Assembly (NCBI RefSeq): GCF_026745355.1 | Contig: NC_079208.1 | Span: 54,325,276-54,389,275, forward strand | Length of the DNA stretch: 64,000 nucleotides | Source of the DNA: Beta vulgaris subsp. vulgaris | Lineage: Eukaryota > Streptophyta > Magnoliopsida > Caryophyllales > Amaranthaceae | Direction of reading: 5' to 3' | Part shown: in pieces, positions 1-12,300 of the stretch | How the letters are laid out: each line of letters starts with the position of its first letter | How positions within the stretch are numbered: position 1 is the stretch's first letter | Translations under genes and position numbers: made by a program | The notes under the pieces: generated by a model | Told to the model about the DNA's origin: nothing | Seen by the model: only the letters and a program-made list of their open reading frames with translations | The model's database searches: none

Positions 1-70
1 TTCTAATATTTTGGTGTCCTTTCCCTCTTCCCATATAGAATAGAGATACTTCATAAATCTTTACCTTTAC

Positions 71-77
71 TATATAA
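71..77 (+). promoter_or_regulatory. candidate TATA box of the beta-galactosidase gene
   Basis: TATATAA lies about 240 bases upstream of the first usable ATG of the beta-galactosidase gene, in otherwise AT-rich sequence. The distance allows a 5' UTR of about 200 bases. No transcript evidence is available, and AT-rich plant DNA produces such strings by chance, so this is only a candidate. Confidence 0.3.
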
Positions 78-313
78 CGACAATTTATGTAGACAATTTA
101 TGTAAACAATATCTAATTTCAGATACTTAAGCTTTACCTCCTAAGACTTTAACCAAATAAGCTCGCTAACATCCTCAACCAAACGCTAGTTAGTCGTTAG
201 TTTACTCCCACAGTATCCGAGTCCCACATTTGACGGCGTGTTTACTCCACTATGGTAGTTGTGCAAAAAGCAGCAGAGCTGAGAGAATGAGAGATCATCT
301 TCCTCCGACAACA

Positions 314-3300
314 ATGAAGAAGAAAGGGAAGTTCTTCTCCACCAATAACTATACTGTCATTTTCTCTCTCCTCGCCTTCGTCGCCTTCTTCGCCTTTGTT
401 GCTCCCCTTCCTTCTCTCTCCTCTCACTCGCACTCTCGTTCTCCTCACCATCACCATCGCAAAAAGGTTTCACTTCGCTCTTTCTCTCTCCTCCGTTCTT
501 GCTCTTTGCGATCATGATTGTTTTTTTTTTTTTCATTTCAAAAGATGTGAAATGCTGGTTATTTGGTATGAATATTGAATAATTATTAAATTCTTCACCA
601 AAAAAATTAAATTGAATTCTTAATTTTTTCAATTGTGATTGTAATTATCTGGAAAACAAGCAATTGTACTTTTGTAGGCATAATCATGTGAATTTCAAGT
701 ATTTTGGTGAAAGGAAGCTTTTAAATTATATCATTTTTTAGTTTTTCAATTGTGATCGTAATAATGTGGAAAAACAAGTGAATGTTTGTTGGTGAATATA
801 TTATACTTACTTGAATTCGTTTAAATTGAATTCTTAATTTTTTAATTGTGATTGTATTTGTGTCGAAAAGCAAGTGAATTTGTGTTGATGAAGATATTAG
901 AGTAAATATATGTAATATATTAGTGTCCATATTTGGAGCCATGTATTTATGTTAGCAATTTAATTATTTTAAGTAGGTTATACTGTACTATTGGTATATG
1001 AGGTTAACTAGGTTTTGGCCCGTGCAAAATGCACGAAATTTTTTTTATTTATAAATTTTATTACTTTATGGTGTTTCTCCCAAAATTATGGGGTGAATAT
1101 TAGATCGTGATTTAAACTTTTTATAATCATATCGTTTATGAGGAATATTTTAAAACGACTTATAACCCGTGCGTTCAATGACTGATGTAATTAATATTAT
1201 CGTGCGGCGTTGATGAAGAAGCTTTGCTCTACCCATTGCTTCACATTGAGGACCAAATAAAATCACAATTCGCTCCATTATTGGGATTCAATCATGCAAC
1301 CACTTCTTTTCCCACTTTTTGTCGCCCCTACTTTCCACAGTCCCTCTCACCCCCACTCTTTTGTTGTCTTGATATCCCGTGATCTTTATCACAAATAAAA
1401 TTTCAAACCCTAATGCTAGTAACTCTTGATATGGCTAACTGAACCCGTGCACATTACAAACCAAAAATGGAGATTTAAAACATAGCTAGTATTGTTATAT
1501 TTAATTGAACCTTTCTCCTGAATTTGGGCAATATCATATTTAAATAAAATGGAGATTTATTTCAAAATTGCTACATTCGATCAATTGAATCTTATGTTAT
1601 TAAAGAAAAAATTTCCCGTTCAATTCCAGATTTATTCGAAAAAAGTTATCCAAAAAGTTTGACCACAGATTTATTGAACATACTTGATATTTTCGAAAAT
1701 GGAGAAAAAATGAATTTGATCGTGTTTTTATCCATTAACGTTGGAGTGTGAGATTCAGATGTTATCTACTTAAGTTTTTTACATGAAGATGATGATTCAC
1801 TTTCTAGATGTTCAAATTGAGATGGAAAAAGACAGAATTTTTATGGCAGTGAAAACTGAGAGTTCTAAGCAAGGGTTTGTTACAGTTTGAAACTTTATTA
1901 GCAAACTTAATTTTGTTAAGATTATATTAGGCTTCTAGATAAAAGTAAATTCTATGCACCTTTCTTAGAATTTAAACTTGTAATTTCATATTTTTACCCA
2001 TTTTTTTATTTATTTTGGAAAGTAAAATATAGAATAAATTGTATTGTCAATTATTTGTTACATGCACAATTCACCCTTTTTTTCATTTTTATTGTGAGTT
2101 TGTGATTAGCTCACTGACCCATGTCAATAATACTTGTTCCAAATGAACGGTAATATATAGAAATATAAATCAATTTATATGTGAAATATATTAATGACAT
2201 TTTATCTTTTCTTTGTGATGAACACCTAGAATTTATGAGCTCTCAAATTTCATATGTATGGTAATATTATTTTTTTTAGTTGTGATTCGGTTGTTGTGAA
2301 TAAACTGAACAAATATACTTCCTCCGAAACAAATTACTCGTTACACTTTGACTTTCACACTTGTCGATGCACTACTTTGACTACTAATATCTTTAATTAT
2401 GTATTAGAATAAAGTATAAAATTTTGATTTTCTGAAAATATGCGTTGAGACAAATCCAACAACATGTTAATTACATTATAACATTTGATTTTATCTAATA
2501 GTAAATAATGCATGGTCAAACCTCATTCATTAATAGTGAAATTTTCAAAGTGTAGCGAGTAAATCTTATAATTTGAACTTTTAAAAAAAACCTATAATAC
2601 AACTTATTGTATGATTAATACGTCCCTTGGTAAACTTTAAGTTTAATATTATAATCTGTTAAGACTTTTGTTTTAATTTGGGTTTAAGAAGAGAGTACAA
2701 CATGTTCATTTAAGTAGTTGTAATAGCTTAAGTAGGACCTAAAATATCAGCTTCTTGGTATAAATTTATTTCTTAATTAGTGCCAAAATATATGATTAGT
2801 AACTCAAATACCGAATTTAGGGGATATGAATTTTTAATTAGTTTCTAAAATACCGTATTTAGGGGATATGATTTTTTTAATTAGTGCCTAAAATATCAGA
2901 TTTAAGAGATATATTTTTTTTGGCAGTTTTATGATGCATAAGTAATTACTAATTAATAGCAATCGATCCCCTCAAAAAAAAAATTAATGGCAATCGATTC
3001 CTAAAATTTAGTTGATTTACATTCTATAACAGAGAACTTTCTTAAATAGTTTTCCAATTATAAGCCTAAAAAAAGTAATGCATAACCGAAATATTTAAAG
3101 ACAAATACACGTGGCAAAAAATTATAAAAGATATTACAAAGGATTGACACATCAGCAATTCAATTTGCGCTTGACACATAAGCAAATCCTTATTGCTTTA
3201 TAGTATTATATAGATAACAAACCTAAGCCTCCTGAGGGAGTATTCTCTAAGTCTTACATCTCTCACCAATGGCATGATTTGGCGTGTCCTAATACGTCTC

Positions 3301-6300
3301 CTCAAAATGGGAAGGCGTAACGTATGATTCGGACTATTAATGACATTTGTCGTTCTCTCTTATTTCATGTTTCTCTTCTTCCTTCTTATTGAATTGAGTC
3401 TCTCAATATGGCGGTTTATTTATTGAATATCCACCCTACTCGTCTTCTTGGTAACCTTACTCCCGTGCACATTCTTTTTAACAAGGCTTCTTTGTATGAT
3501 CATATTTGTACTTTTGGTTGCCTTTGTTATCCTAATCTTTCTTCCACTTCTCCACATAAGACGAGTGCTCGTTCTACTCCGTGCATTTTTCTTGGTTACC
3601 CCGCCTCTCATCGTGAATATAGGTGTCTTGATCACAAATAAGGTCATCATTTCGCGTCATGTCATTTTTGATGAGTTTTCTTTTCCTAATTCTTCCCATT
3701 ATAATCCCAAAAATTCTGATTTTGATTTTCTTGTAAATGTTGTGGAGCCTAGTCCAGCTCCTCCCTTACTTACACCCTTCCCTGCGCCCCTAGTCCAGCC
3801 CACTATTCCTCCTCACAGCCCCGATTCACTCTCCCCTTATGATGGGCCAGAGCCACGGGGCCAGCAGCCTCCCTCTCCCTCTTTTTTATTTCTGTCTGCG
3901 CCACGTGGAGATAGTGGGCCTCTTGATCCGCATGGGCCTGGTCAGCCAGCCATGGGTACCCAGGCGCTCACTCCCGTGTCCTCTCCTTTGTCTTCTGCAG
4001 GCCCACTTCATTATGGCCCCTTTATTCTTTCTTCACAGCCCTCCCAACCGAGTCATTTAATGAAAACTCGGGCCCAATCTGGTGTGTACAAGCCCAATCC
4101 GAAATATGCCAGTCTTGCTCTTGTTACCTCCTCTTCCTCGCTCTCATTTGTGTGCTTTAGCTGATCCTAAGTGGTATAACGCCATGTGTGATGAATATAA
4201 TGCTCGAATTGACACTCATACTTGGGATTTGGTTCCTTATCCTCCGGATGCCAATGTTGTTCGTTGCTTATGGGTTTTCACTCACAAAGAGAAATCTGAT
4301 GGTTAACGGTATAAGGCTCGGTTGGTGGCTAATGCTAAGAGTCAAGAGGTGGGTGTAGATTGTGGTGATACTTTTACCCCCGTAGTACGACCCACTACTA
4401 TTCGTACTGTGTTGAGTTTGGTTGTGTCTCGGAAATGGTCTATTCATCAGTTGGATGTGAAGAATGTTTTTCTTCATGGTGATATTCAGGAGACTATTTA
4501 AATGCATCAGCCTCCGGGGTTTGTTCATCCTGACAAACCTAAGCATGTTTGTCTTCTTCGTAAGTCTCTTTATGGTTTGAAACAAGCCCTTGCGTGCTTG
4601 GTATCAACGGTTTGTGACTTACATTCTTTCTTTGGGTTTTGCGAATAGCAAGTGTGATACATCATTGTTTATCTTCAAAAGAGGTTCGGATGTTGCTTAT
4701 CTTCTCCTCTATGTGGATGACATCGTTCTCACTTGTTCCTCTGATGCTCTTCAGACTCGGATTAGTGCTCTTCCCAGTTCTGAGTTCGCCATGAAGGATC
4801 TCGGTCCTTTGTCTTATTTTCTTGGTGTTTCAGTTTCTCGTACACCAGATAGCATGTTTCTGTGCCAGTGAAAATATGCGATGGAGATTCTTGCTCGTGC
4901 TGATATGACTTCATGTAAGTCCGCTGCTACTCCTGTTGATACTAAGTCTAAGCTGAGTGTCACTAGTGTGAAGCTTTTTGATGATCCTACTCTTTATCGC
5001 CAGCTTACGGGTGCCTTTCAATATCTTACATTTACTCACCCCGATATCTCTTATGCGGTTCAGCAGGTTTGTTTATTTATGCACGCTCCCCGTGAGCCTC
5101 ATTTTTATTCCCTTAAGCGTATTCTCCGATATCTTAAGGGCATTCTTGATTATGGCATGCATCTCTCATCCACTCCTGCTACGAGCCTTGATTCTTACAC
5201 TGATGCTGATTGGGGAGGGTGTCCCGATACCCTTCGCTGCTACTTTAGGCTATTGTGTGTTTCTGGGTGATAATCTTATTTCATGGTCTTCTAATCGTCA
5301 GGCTACTCTTTCTCGCTCCAGTGCCGAGGCTGAATATCGTGGGGTTGCGAATGTTGTTGCTGAAACCGCCTCGATACGTAATCTTCTACTTGAGCTTCAT
5401 TGTCCCCTAAAGCGGGCTACACCTGTATATTGTGATAATATTAGTGTTGTTTACATGTCTCATAACCCCGTGCAACATCAACGCACTAAGCATGTGGAGA
5501 TGGACATCCACTTTGTTCGTGAAAAGGTTGCTCTTGGTCATATTCGCGTTCTTCATGTGCCTTCCTCGTCTCAGTTTGCAGATATCTTCACCAAGGGTCT
5601 TCCTCAACCCTTGTTTACGGATTTTCGTTCCAGTTTGAGCATCTGTCCTCCTCCTGCTCCAACTGTGGGGGTGTATTAGAGTAAATATATGTAATATAGT
5701 TAGTGTCCATATTTGGAGCCATGTATTTATTTTAGCATTGTAATTATGTTAAGTAGGTTATACCGTACTATTGGTATATAAGGTTAATAACAAACCTAAG
5801 CCTCCTCAGGGAGTATTCTCTAAGTCTTACAGAAGATTATAAGTACTTGAATATTTGAATTCGTTTTTACAATTGTACTTTTGTAGGCATAATCATGTGA
5901 TCGCAAGTAATTTGGTGAAATGAAGCTTTTCAAATTATATCTATTTTAAATTTTTTAAATTGTGACTGTAGTATTGTGGAAAAACAAGTTAAATTTTATT
6001 GATGAATATTGTACTTACTTGAATTCGTTTTTGCAATTGTGCTTTTGTAGGCAGTAGGCATAATCAGGTGAACTGCAAGTAATTTGGTAAAAATGAAGCA
6101 TTTTATTTTAATGATTTGAAAAGAAGCGTATGTTAACGTGCCATATTCATCTTTAATGTTTCTGATATGTATAAGTTGTATAGTGGCAATAAAGTGAGAG
6201 TTTACTTGAAAGAGAAAACATTTAGGAAATGTATGTTGGATAGATAAAGCATGATATATCTGAGCCCTGAGGAATTGCATGGTCTGTCAGCCTTACAAGC

Positions 6301-9300
6301 ACAACTTGTGATCTTAACAATAAGATCTCGCCCCATAACAATAATTTGGACAAATAATCATATAGTATGAGTATAGCTTTTTATATACTCTCTTCCTTTC
6401 TTTGGTCTTCATACTTTGTACTTTTACACTTTGATCATCACGGGTGATTAATACATAAGTAAATATATTGACTTTTTGGATCTTTTTGGATGCGTCTCAA
6501 TATATATATTTTCATAATATCAACTTTTCATAAAATCATAATCTTCAATGTTAATAATTAATGGTCAAAGTCATGCATTAGCAAGCGTGAAACTCAAACT
6601 GTGTAGATTCAAAAGACACAGATGGTACTTGTGCACTATATTTCACTTAGCTAGTCTATATTCTTGAAAACTCCAAGTTGAAATTAATTGATGATCTTAT
6701 TTAGCAAATTGAATATGTTAGAAGTTTCAAATGAAAGTGTATGCATCATGCCTCAATCTTCTGGATCATTTTTGTTTGTATAGTGTTGCAACTCCTGTTT
6801 TTAAAAGATTGTATAGTTAGCGGGTTGAATCACCATAAATTTTTTAGCGGGTTGAATTACCATTCTTGGTAATGTAGCATTGAGTGTGTTTGTATTTAAT
6901 TAATTTTATTTCAATGGTACCAGCTTAATGTCAGGAAATTTGAGATTGCTGAGGATATGTTTTGGAAAGATGGTGAGCCTTTCCGCATAATTGGTGGTGA
7001 TTTGCATTACTTTCGGGTTCTTCCACAGGTACTCTATTAGCTTGTCAGTAAATCTAATCTCCCCTTTGGAAAGAGTACCATTTCAGTAGATACCTGGAAA
7101 ATGAATGTGAGGGCCATGTTTTATTGTTTGTTCAGTTATTCTTATAAGTTGATGGTTGTATTGTTTTATCAAAAAGGCATGGAATTTGGAAAACGAATAG
7201 GCATGGGATTCGGAAAACATAATAGATGGGAGAGTAACCTGTGGTTGCATTTTGAAATTTGAGATTTCTTCTTGCTGTTAGCTTTGATATATGGTGGACC
7301 TCTGAGACTTGTGAGATCCTCATGTGTGCTCGTAATGCAGTATTGGGAAGATAGGCTGTTGAGAGCAAAGGCATTGGGCCTAAACACAATTCAGACTTAT
7401 GTTCCGTGGAATCTGCATGAACCGAGGCCTGGTGATCTGTTTTTTGATGGTATTGCTGACATATTATCATTTCTTAAACTCTGCCAGAAGCTAGGGTTTC
7501 ATGTCATGCTTCGAGCTGGCCCTTACATATGTGCAGGTATTGATAGATTTTTTTTCTCTCGAAATTTCATCTGCTCTTTTGTTTTAGTTTCGCTGAAGCT
7601 TACTGTATCATCTGGATAATTTAATTAATATTAGAAGTTATTGGGACATATGCTTAACTTTTTTATTGTAGGTGCATTTGGGAGCCATTGTCATTTTTAC
7701 TTTTCATTTGGGCTTTAAGCTGTTTTTTTAGTCTAAGATGAAGAATTTGCAAGTAGCCAAATAGGATATACTTTTTGTTAGATCTGTTGTGGAGGAGTGT
7801 TGGATCATGGGGTAGATCTCATTTGTTTGGGGAAGGTAATTGCGATTGTCCCCAGTAAAGGACTTGAGACTTGAGAGTTGATAGTGGGTGCATCTGTTGG
7901 ATTTGTTCATGTCCTGTGTTCCTTATTGTGGGCCTGTGGCAAGAAGGGGATCCATACAGATTTCGTCCATTAACGGAGATTTATGTATTGTTTTCAAATT
8001 ATGTTGTGTTGATATACAATATACCTTGTCTATGCTCTATATGTTGTAGTACTCTCAGTGAGTATATCATAGCACTCATTCTAGTTGATCTCTTTGTCAG
8101 GCAATATAGATTTACATGTACGCTGTATTCTTTTAGAGCTGCCTAATAATGTCTGGCAAAGAACAACATCAAATGGGAATTTGGGTGCTATTTGACGCTG
8201 CACTGAATGGTTTATCATTATTTTGTCTTCGTTCAGTTTCTAGAGTTCATATTGATTCTCAGTCCTTCAACTGGTGTGTACCATGTAGAGCGTAGAGCAT
8301 CAGTCATAGTATCGTCATCCAGTATCTCTATCAATGGTACTTTGTAGCTTTTTACTTTTGCCATGCTTGCTTACCTTTTTTTTCCCAATAGCTACTTGAA
8401 TGTTGGCAGGTCTCTTTGTATGTCTTGTCCGGAAAGAGGACTCAATGATTATTCGTTCGCTGGAACCAGAACTAAAAAATTTGCAACTTACTATTACCTG
8501 AAGAAGGATGATATTACAACAGGAATGGCAATTGTTTCTGATATTTTTGCTATTAATATGCTCACTCTCTTTCTTCTTCTCTTCTTTTCCCTTGACAGTT
8601 CGACCCCATCCTTTCTTTTCTTTTTTTGTAACTTTGTACTATGTTGCTTCCTGTTGAACAAGATGCTGAACCCAGAATATATGAATGTATTGCAGAGTGG
8701 GATCTGGGTGGTTTTCCAGCTTGGTTACTTGCTAGAGAGCCAGCTCTTAGACTGAGGTCTTCAGATCCTGTGTACCTTCAATTCGTATGATTTCTTCTTA
8801 GGTTATTGCACATTACAAGTTACTGCTTTGCTGGGTAACCCTTCAATACTTGCCATATTTTGATGTAATTCTTTTTAAAAGCTCTATGTTTTGAGAGTTC
8901 AAGATATGGTTTGGTTAAAGGACAAGCCTAGATGTCTTATCAAAATATTGTTCCTACTGGATAGGTTGTTATCAGAAGGAAGTAGACAATTACTTTGCTC
9001 CAGCGTCTAGTTTACAACTTTGCATGGTTTTCTATAAGAAATGGTTTATGAGGATGATGTACATGTAAACATATGCCAATTTTGGAATTTTTGCTTGAGT
9101 GAGTTGTCTGCATGCATTTGTCTTTCACGAGTTTGTTTTCCTTTGGCTTGATGCTTGCTTTTAATGCATGAGTTGTTGCAGGTGGATAAGTGGTGGGGCA
9201 TACTGCTCCCAAAGGTAGCTCCTTTTCTTTATGGTAATGGCGGTCCTATTATAATGTTTCAGGTGCGCAACTTTATTCATCTTTTGTGATTCTTAACAAT

Positions 9301-12300
9301 TGATCTGCTTTAAGATTGCCATAACTCGTAACAGGAAGTTAATCGTTGAAGAAAGCAATAATGGATTAACGCTTTTGATTGTGACATTTACAGACTCAAT
9401 TACAAATGAACCCTTGACTAGATTCCTTAAAGAGTTGCACATCTACATAATATTATTCTTTATTTGTGATAACAGACCTTTATTACGGTTTCTTGATCAA
9501 ACAAAGAGAAGATGTTTTAATTAATATGCTAAATTTATTTCCCATTGTTCAACACTTTTTGCACAAACCATTAAATGTTCTCATGTCTAAGAAGAGACTT
9601 TTTGTGGCAGATAGAAAATGAATATGGTTCCTATGCAGATGATAAAGCATATCTGCATCACCTTGTTAAATTGGCCAGAAGACACCTTGGAGATGATGTA
9701 ATCTTGTAAGGAACCCCATGTTTTGATGCTGTCTTCATGGCCCTTTATAGCTTATTGCTAGATACTATGTATTTGCATCTTTTATGATAGAATCTCCCAC
9801 CTAAAAGATCTGCAAAATTGCACGCAATGATGGTTTCCTCTGAAGTTTTTTGCCCTTTCCTAATTAATTTGAGGGCCTCTCATCGTATACGTTCAACAAA
9901 TGTGAGTTTAGGAGCTGCATTGTGGATTTCAGTATAGATCTAACAAAAATTGAGTTTTAATATTGAAAAGTGGTCCCAAAATCTCGATATGGTTGGCATT
10001 TTATAGCTTGATATATCTGTAAATTTTATAGCTTGGCATTATGCATGAGTGGGCTTTGCGTTCTGTTGCTGTTCTTGTTGCACATTTGAGGTTGAGGTGC
10101 AATAAATTGGTATGTTTGGCTCAGTTTCTTTGAACAGAGTTATTGGGACTCCATGACATAGTGTAAAAATCTTGCTTTTTTTTATATGAATTGTTTCCTA
10201 AAGGCCCAAAGAAGGCGGCTGCAGTCGTAGAGCTCGTTATGGTGCTATGAATCAATATTAGTAGGGGTGCATATTAGGTACTGCAATTAGCAGTATCTTG
10301 AGGAGAAGGATAAGTGAGTTAGAGTAGTAATACTATAAATAAGAGAACACTAGGAAAGAATTGATATGTTGAAAATTGTCGAGTATTTTGGGTGAGCTTT
10401 TAAGAGTACATTTGGGAGAGAATCAAGCCTCTGGGGAGCTTGAATATCATTTACAATTGCTGTAATTTCAGTTTATCAAACAAATCTGCTTTTCTTCTTT
10501 ATTTTTTGCATTAATGGTATCAAAGCTATGCTAGTTCATAGTGTATGGCTCCATGAGATCAAGGTTAAGTCCATATACCAACTTCCATAGTTGGGGAAAT
10601 ATTGTGTGGTTGCGGAAATAGGAACATGCACCCAAGTGCATGTAGAGGATGGTGCACCCCTCCTAAACGACGTAGTTTTAACATTTTAAGAGTATGATTT
10701 TCAGAAAAATATTGTTTTTTGTTTCCTTAAATCTTGCAACTTGTTTCACCTTTTCAAATATGATTGTTAGCGATATTCCTTTTTAAAAAAATTTGAATTT
10801 TAAAAGGTATGTTCTTTTAGTTTAGACTATATGTTCATTTACTATATGTTACTTTTCATTATGACCTATGTTCTTTTATAATTGGAGATTTACATGTAAT
10901 TTTAAATTATGTGTTCTTTTATAAGAATGATATGTTCTTTAGGGTGCACAATGAGCATTGTGCACCCTAGTGCATAATCCACGCTTTGGTGTGGTTGGGT
11001 CTTAGGGCTTTGTCTCTCCTGCCCTTGCTGTTACACTTAGCCTATGCCTAGTTTGGGTAGGGTTAAGGGGCCCACTATTATCACCTGAAAGAAAGGAGAA
11101 AGGAATAATTTGTAACAACGTACTGGAATGGATATCTCACACCTCGATTTTAGTATGACGTTGAAGATGACGGTACTTTTAGTAACATTTATTGCAAATT
11201 GTAGTAATCGGTCTCTTGAAGAGGATGCTGACAACAGTGTCGCTTAGATTTATGGATTCTCACTATACAGCATATATGATCATTATCAAAGTGTAGCAGT
11301 AGGATACCTATAGGCTGTGTCCATATGGCTACATGCAATTCCAAGTAGCTATTCTGACTACTACTGGCCTACTGGGTGTGGGTGATTTGCAATTTCTGTT
11401 GTTACTTGAATATTTTCATATGATGTTTTTAAGTCTAAAACCCTAGGTTCCATGACAAGTTTAATTACTTTGTACATTCAGGTATACCACAGATGGGGGT
11501 ACAAGGGTAACCCTTGAGAAAGGAACTATCCCGGGGGACAGTATTTATTCAGGTGAGACCAAGAAATTTTCGTTGAAACACATCTGCTTAAGAGGGAATA
11601 AGATGATTATCTTGCTCGGAACCAATTATAGGCCACTATACGATCTAATGAGCTTTGCATTAGTGGAATTTCAACTTGCCAATATGTAATACTTTATGGT
11701 TTGTGTAGTGTGGTCGCAAGGGGGTTGTGGGTCATTAGCTTACTACAGGTGTTGGACTTTTATAGAGGTTTAGAGCTGCTTTTTTTCCCCATACAAGAGA
11801 TGCTTAAAGGGTTCATCTGCAGATTATTATTTTAGAAAAATCATGTTCAGATATTTCTTGAATTTAAATGCGAGACTTTGAAATTTTCAACTTATTATAT
11901 CCTTGCCGTTGCGACACCTGCGACTCAGGCTGTGATTCCCTCTAGTTGCCTCTTGTATGACTCTGCTACTCGCTCTGCAATGCCGACAAGCACCAATTTT
12001 GTTCTATGATGTATTGATTTGTCTGGGAGACTTCCACACGTTGTGTGATTGTACATTTATGCAGGACAATTGCAGACTGGTAGTAACAGTCTTCACAGCA
12101 TCTTGGGATATTTTAAACAATCGGTTATGGGTTTGTGAATTGGGTCAACTCCTTCTATACGAAACTTGAACTTCCCTTAGTGGTGCACTTGCACGAACAA
12201 TATAACCTTTCTGCATTATCATCTTGTTTAAGGTTTGGTAATTTTATGACAATAGTATAGTGGTATATCTTTTACTTTTAGTGCATAATCTTGACATGTG

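Larger units (their letters stand above)
1008..3214 (-). mobile_element. non-autonomous Helitron inserted in the copia 5' LTR
   Basis: Read on the minus strand it starts TCTATATAATACTATAAAGC (at 3214) and ends with a short hairpin (CGTGCA / TGCACG, near 1020-1035) followed by CTAG (1011-1008). It sits between A(1007) and T(3215) with no target duplication. The uninterrupted 3' LTR of the same copia element shows the empty site (AGGTTAA directly joined to TAACAAACC), so both ends are fixed to the base. No RepHel reading frame is present, so it depends on enzymes supplied elsewhere. Length 2207 bases. Confidence 0.9.
895..5831 (+). mobile_element. degenerate Ty1/copia LTR retrotransposon in BGAL17 intron 1
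   Basis: It is bounded by LTRs of about 158 bases and by the 5-bp target duplication GAAGA (890-894 and 5832-5836). The 5' LTR is 895-1007 plus 3215-3258, split by a Helitron. The 3' LTR is about 5674-5831, preceded by a G-rich polypurine tract (TGTGGGGG). The inside starts directly in the integrase C-terminal half, so gag, protease and the N-terminal integrase are deleted. No primer-binding site follows the 5' LTR. It has stop codons and frameshifts and is inactive. It lies in sense orientation with the host gene. Confidence 0.88.

Noticed and set aside
3408..3641. Open frame 77 aa looking like a gene
   Set aside because: It is the integrase C-terminal piece of the intron-1 copia element, not a host gene.
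8363..8755. 130-aa frame overlapping BGAL17 exon 4
   Set aside because: It runs through intron sequence into the exon in the wrong frame; the true exon begins at 8696.
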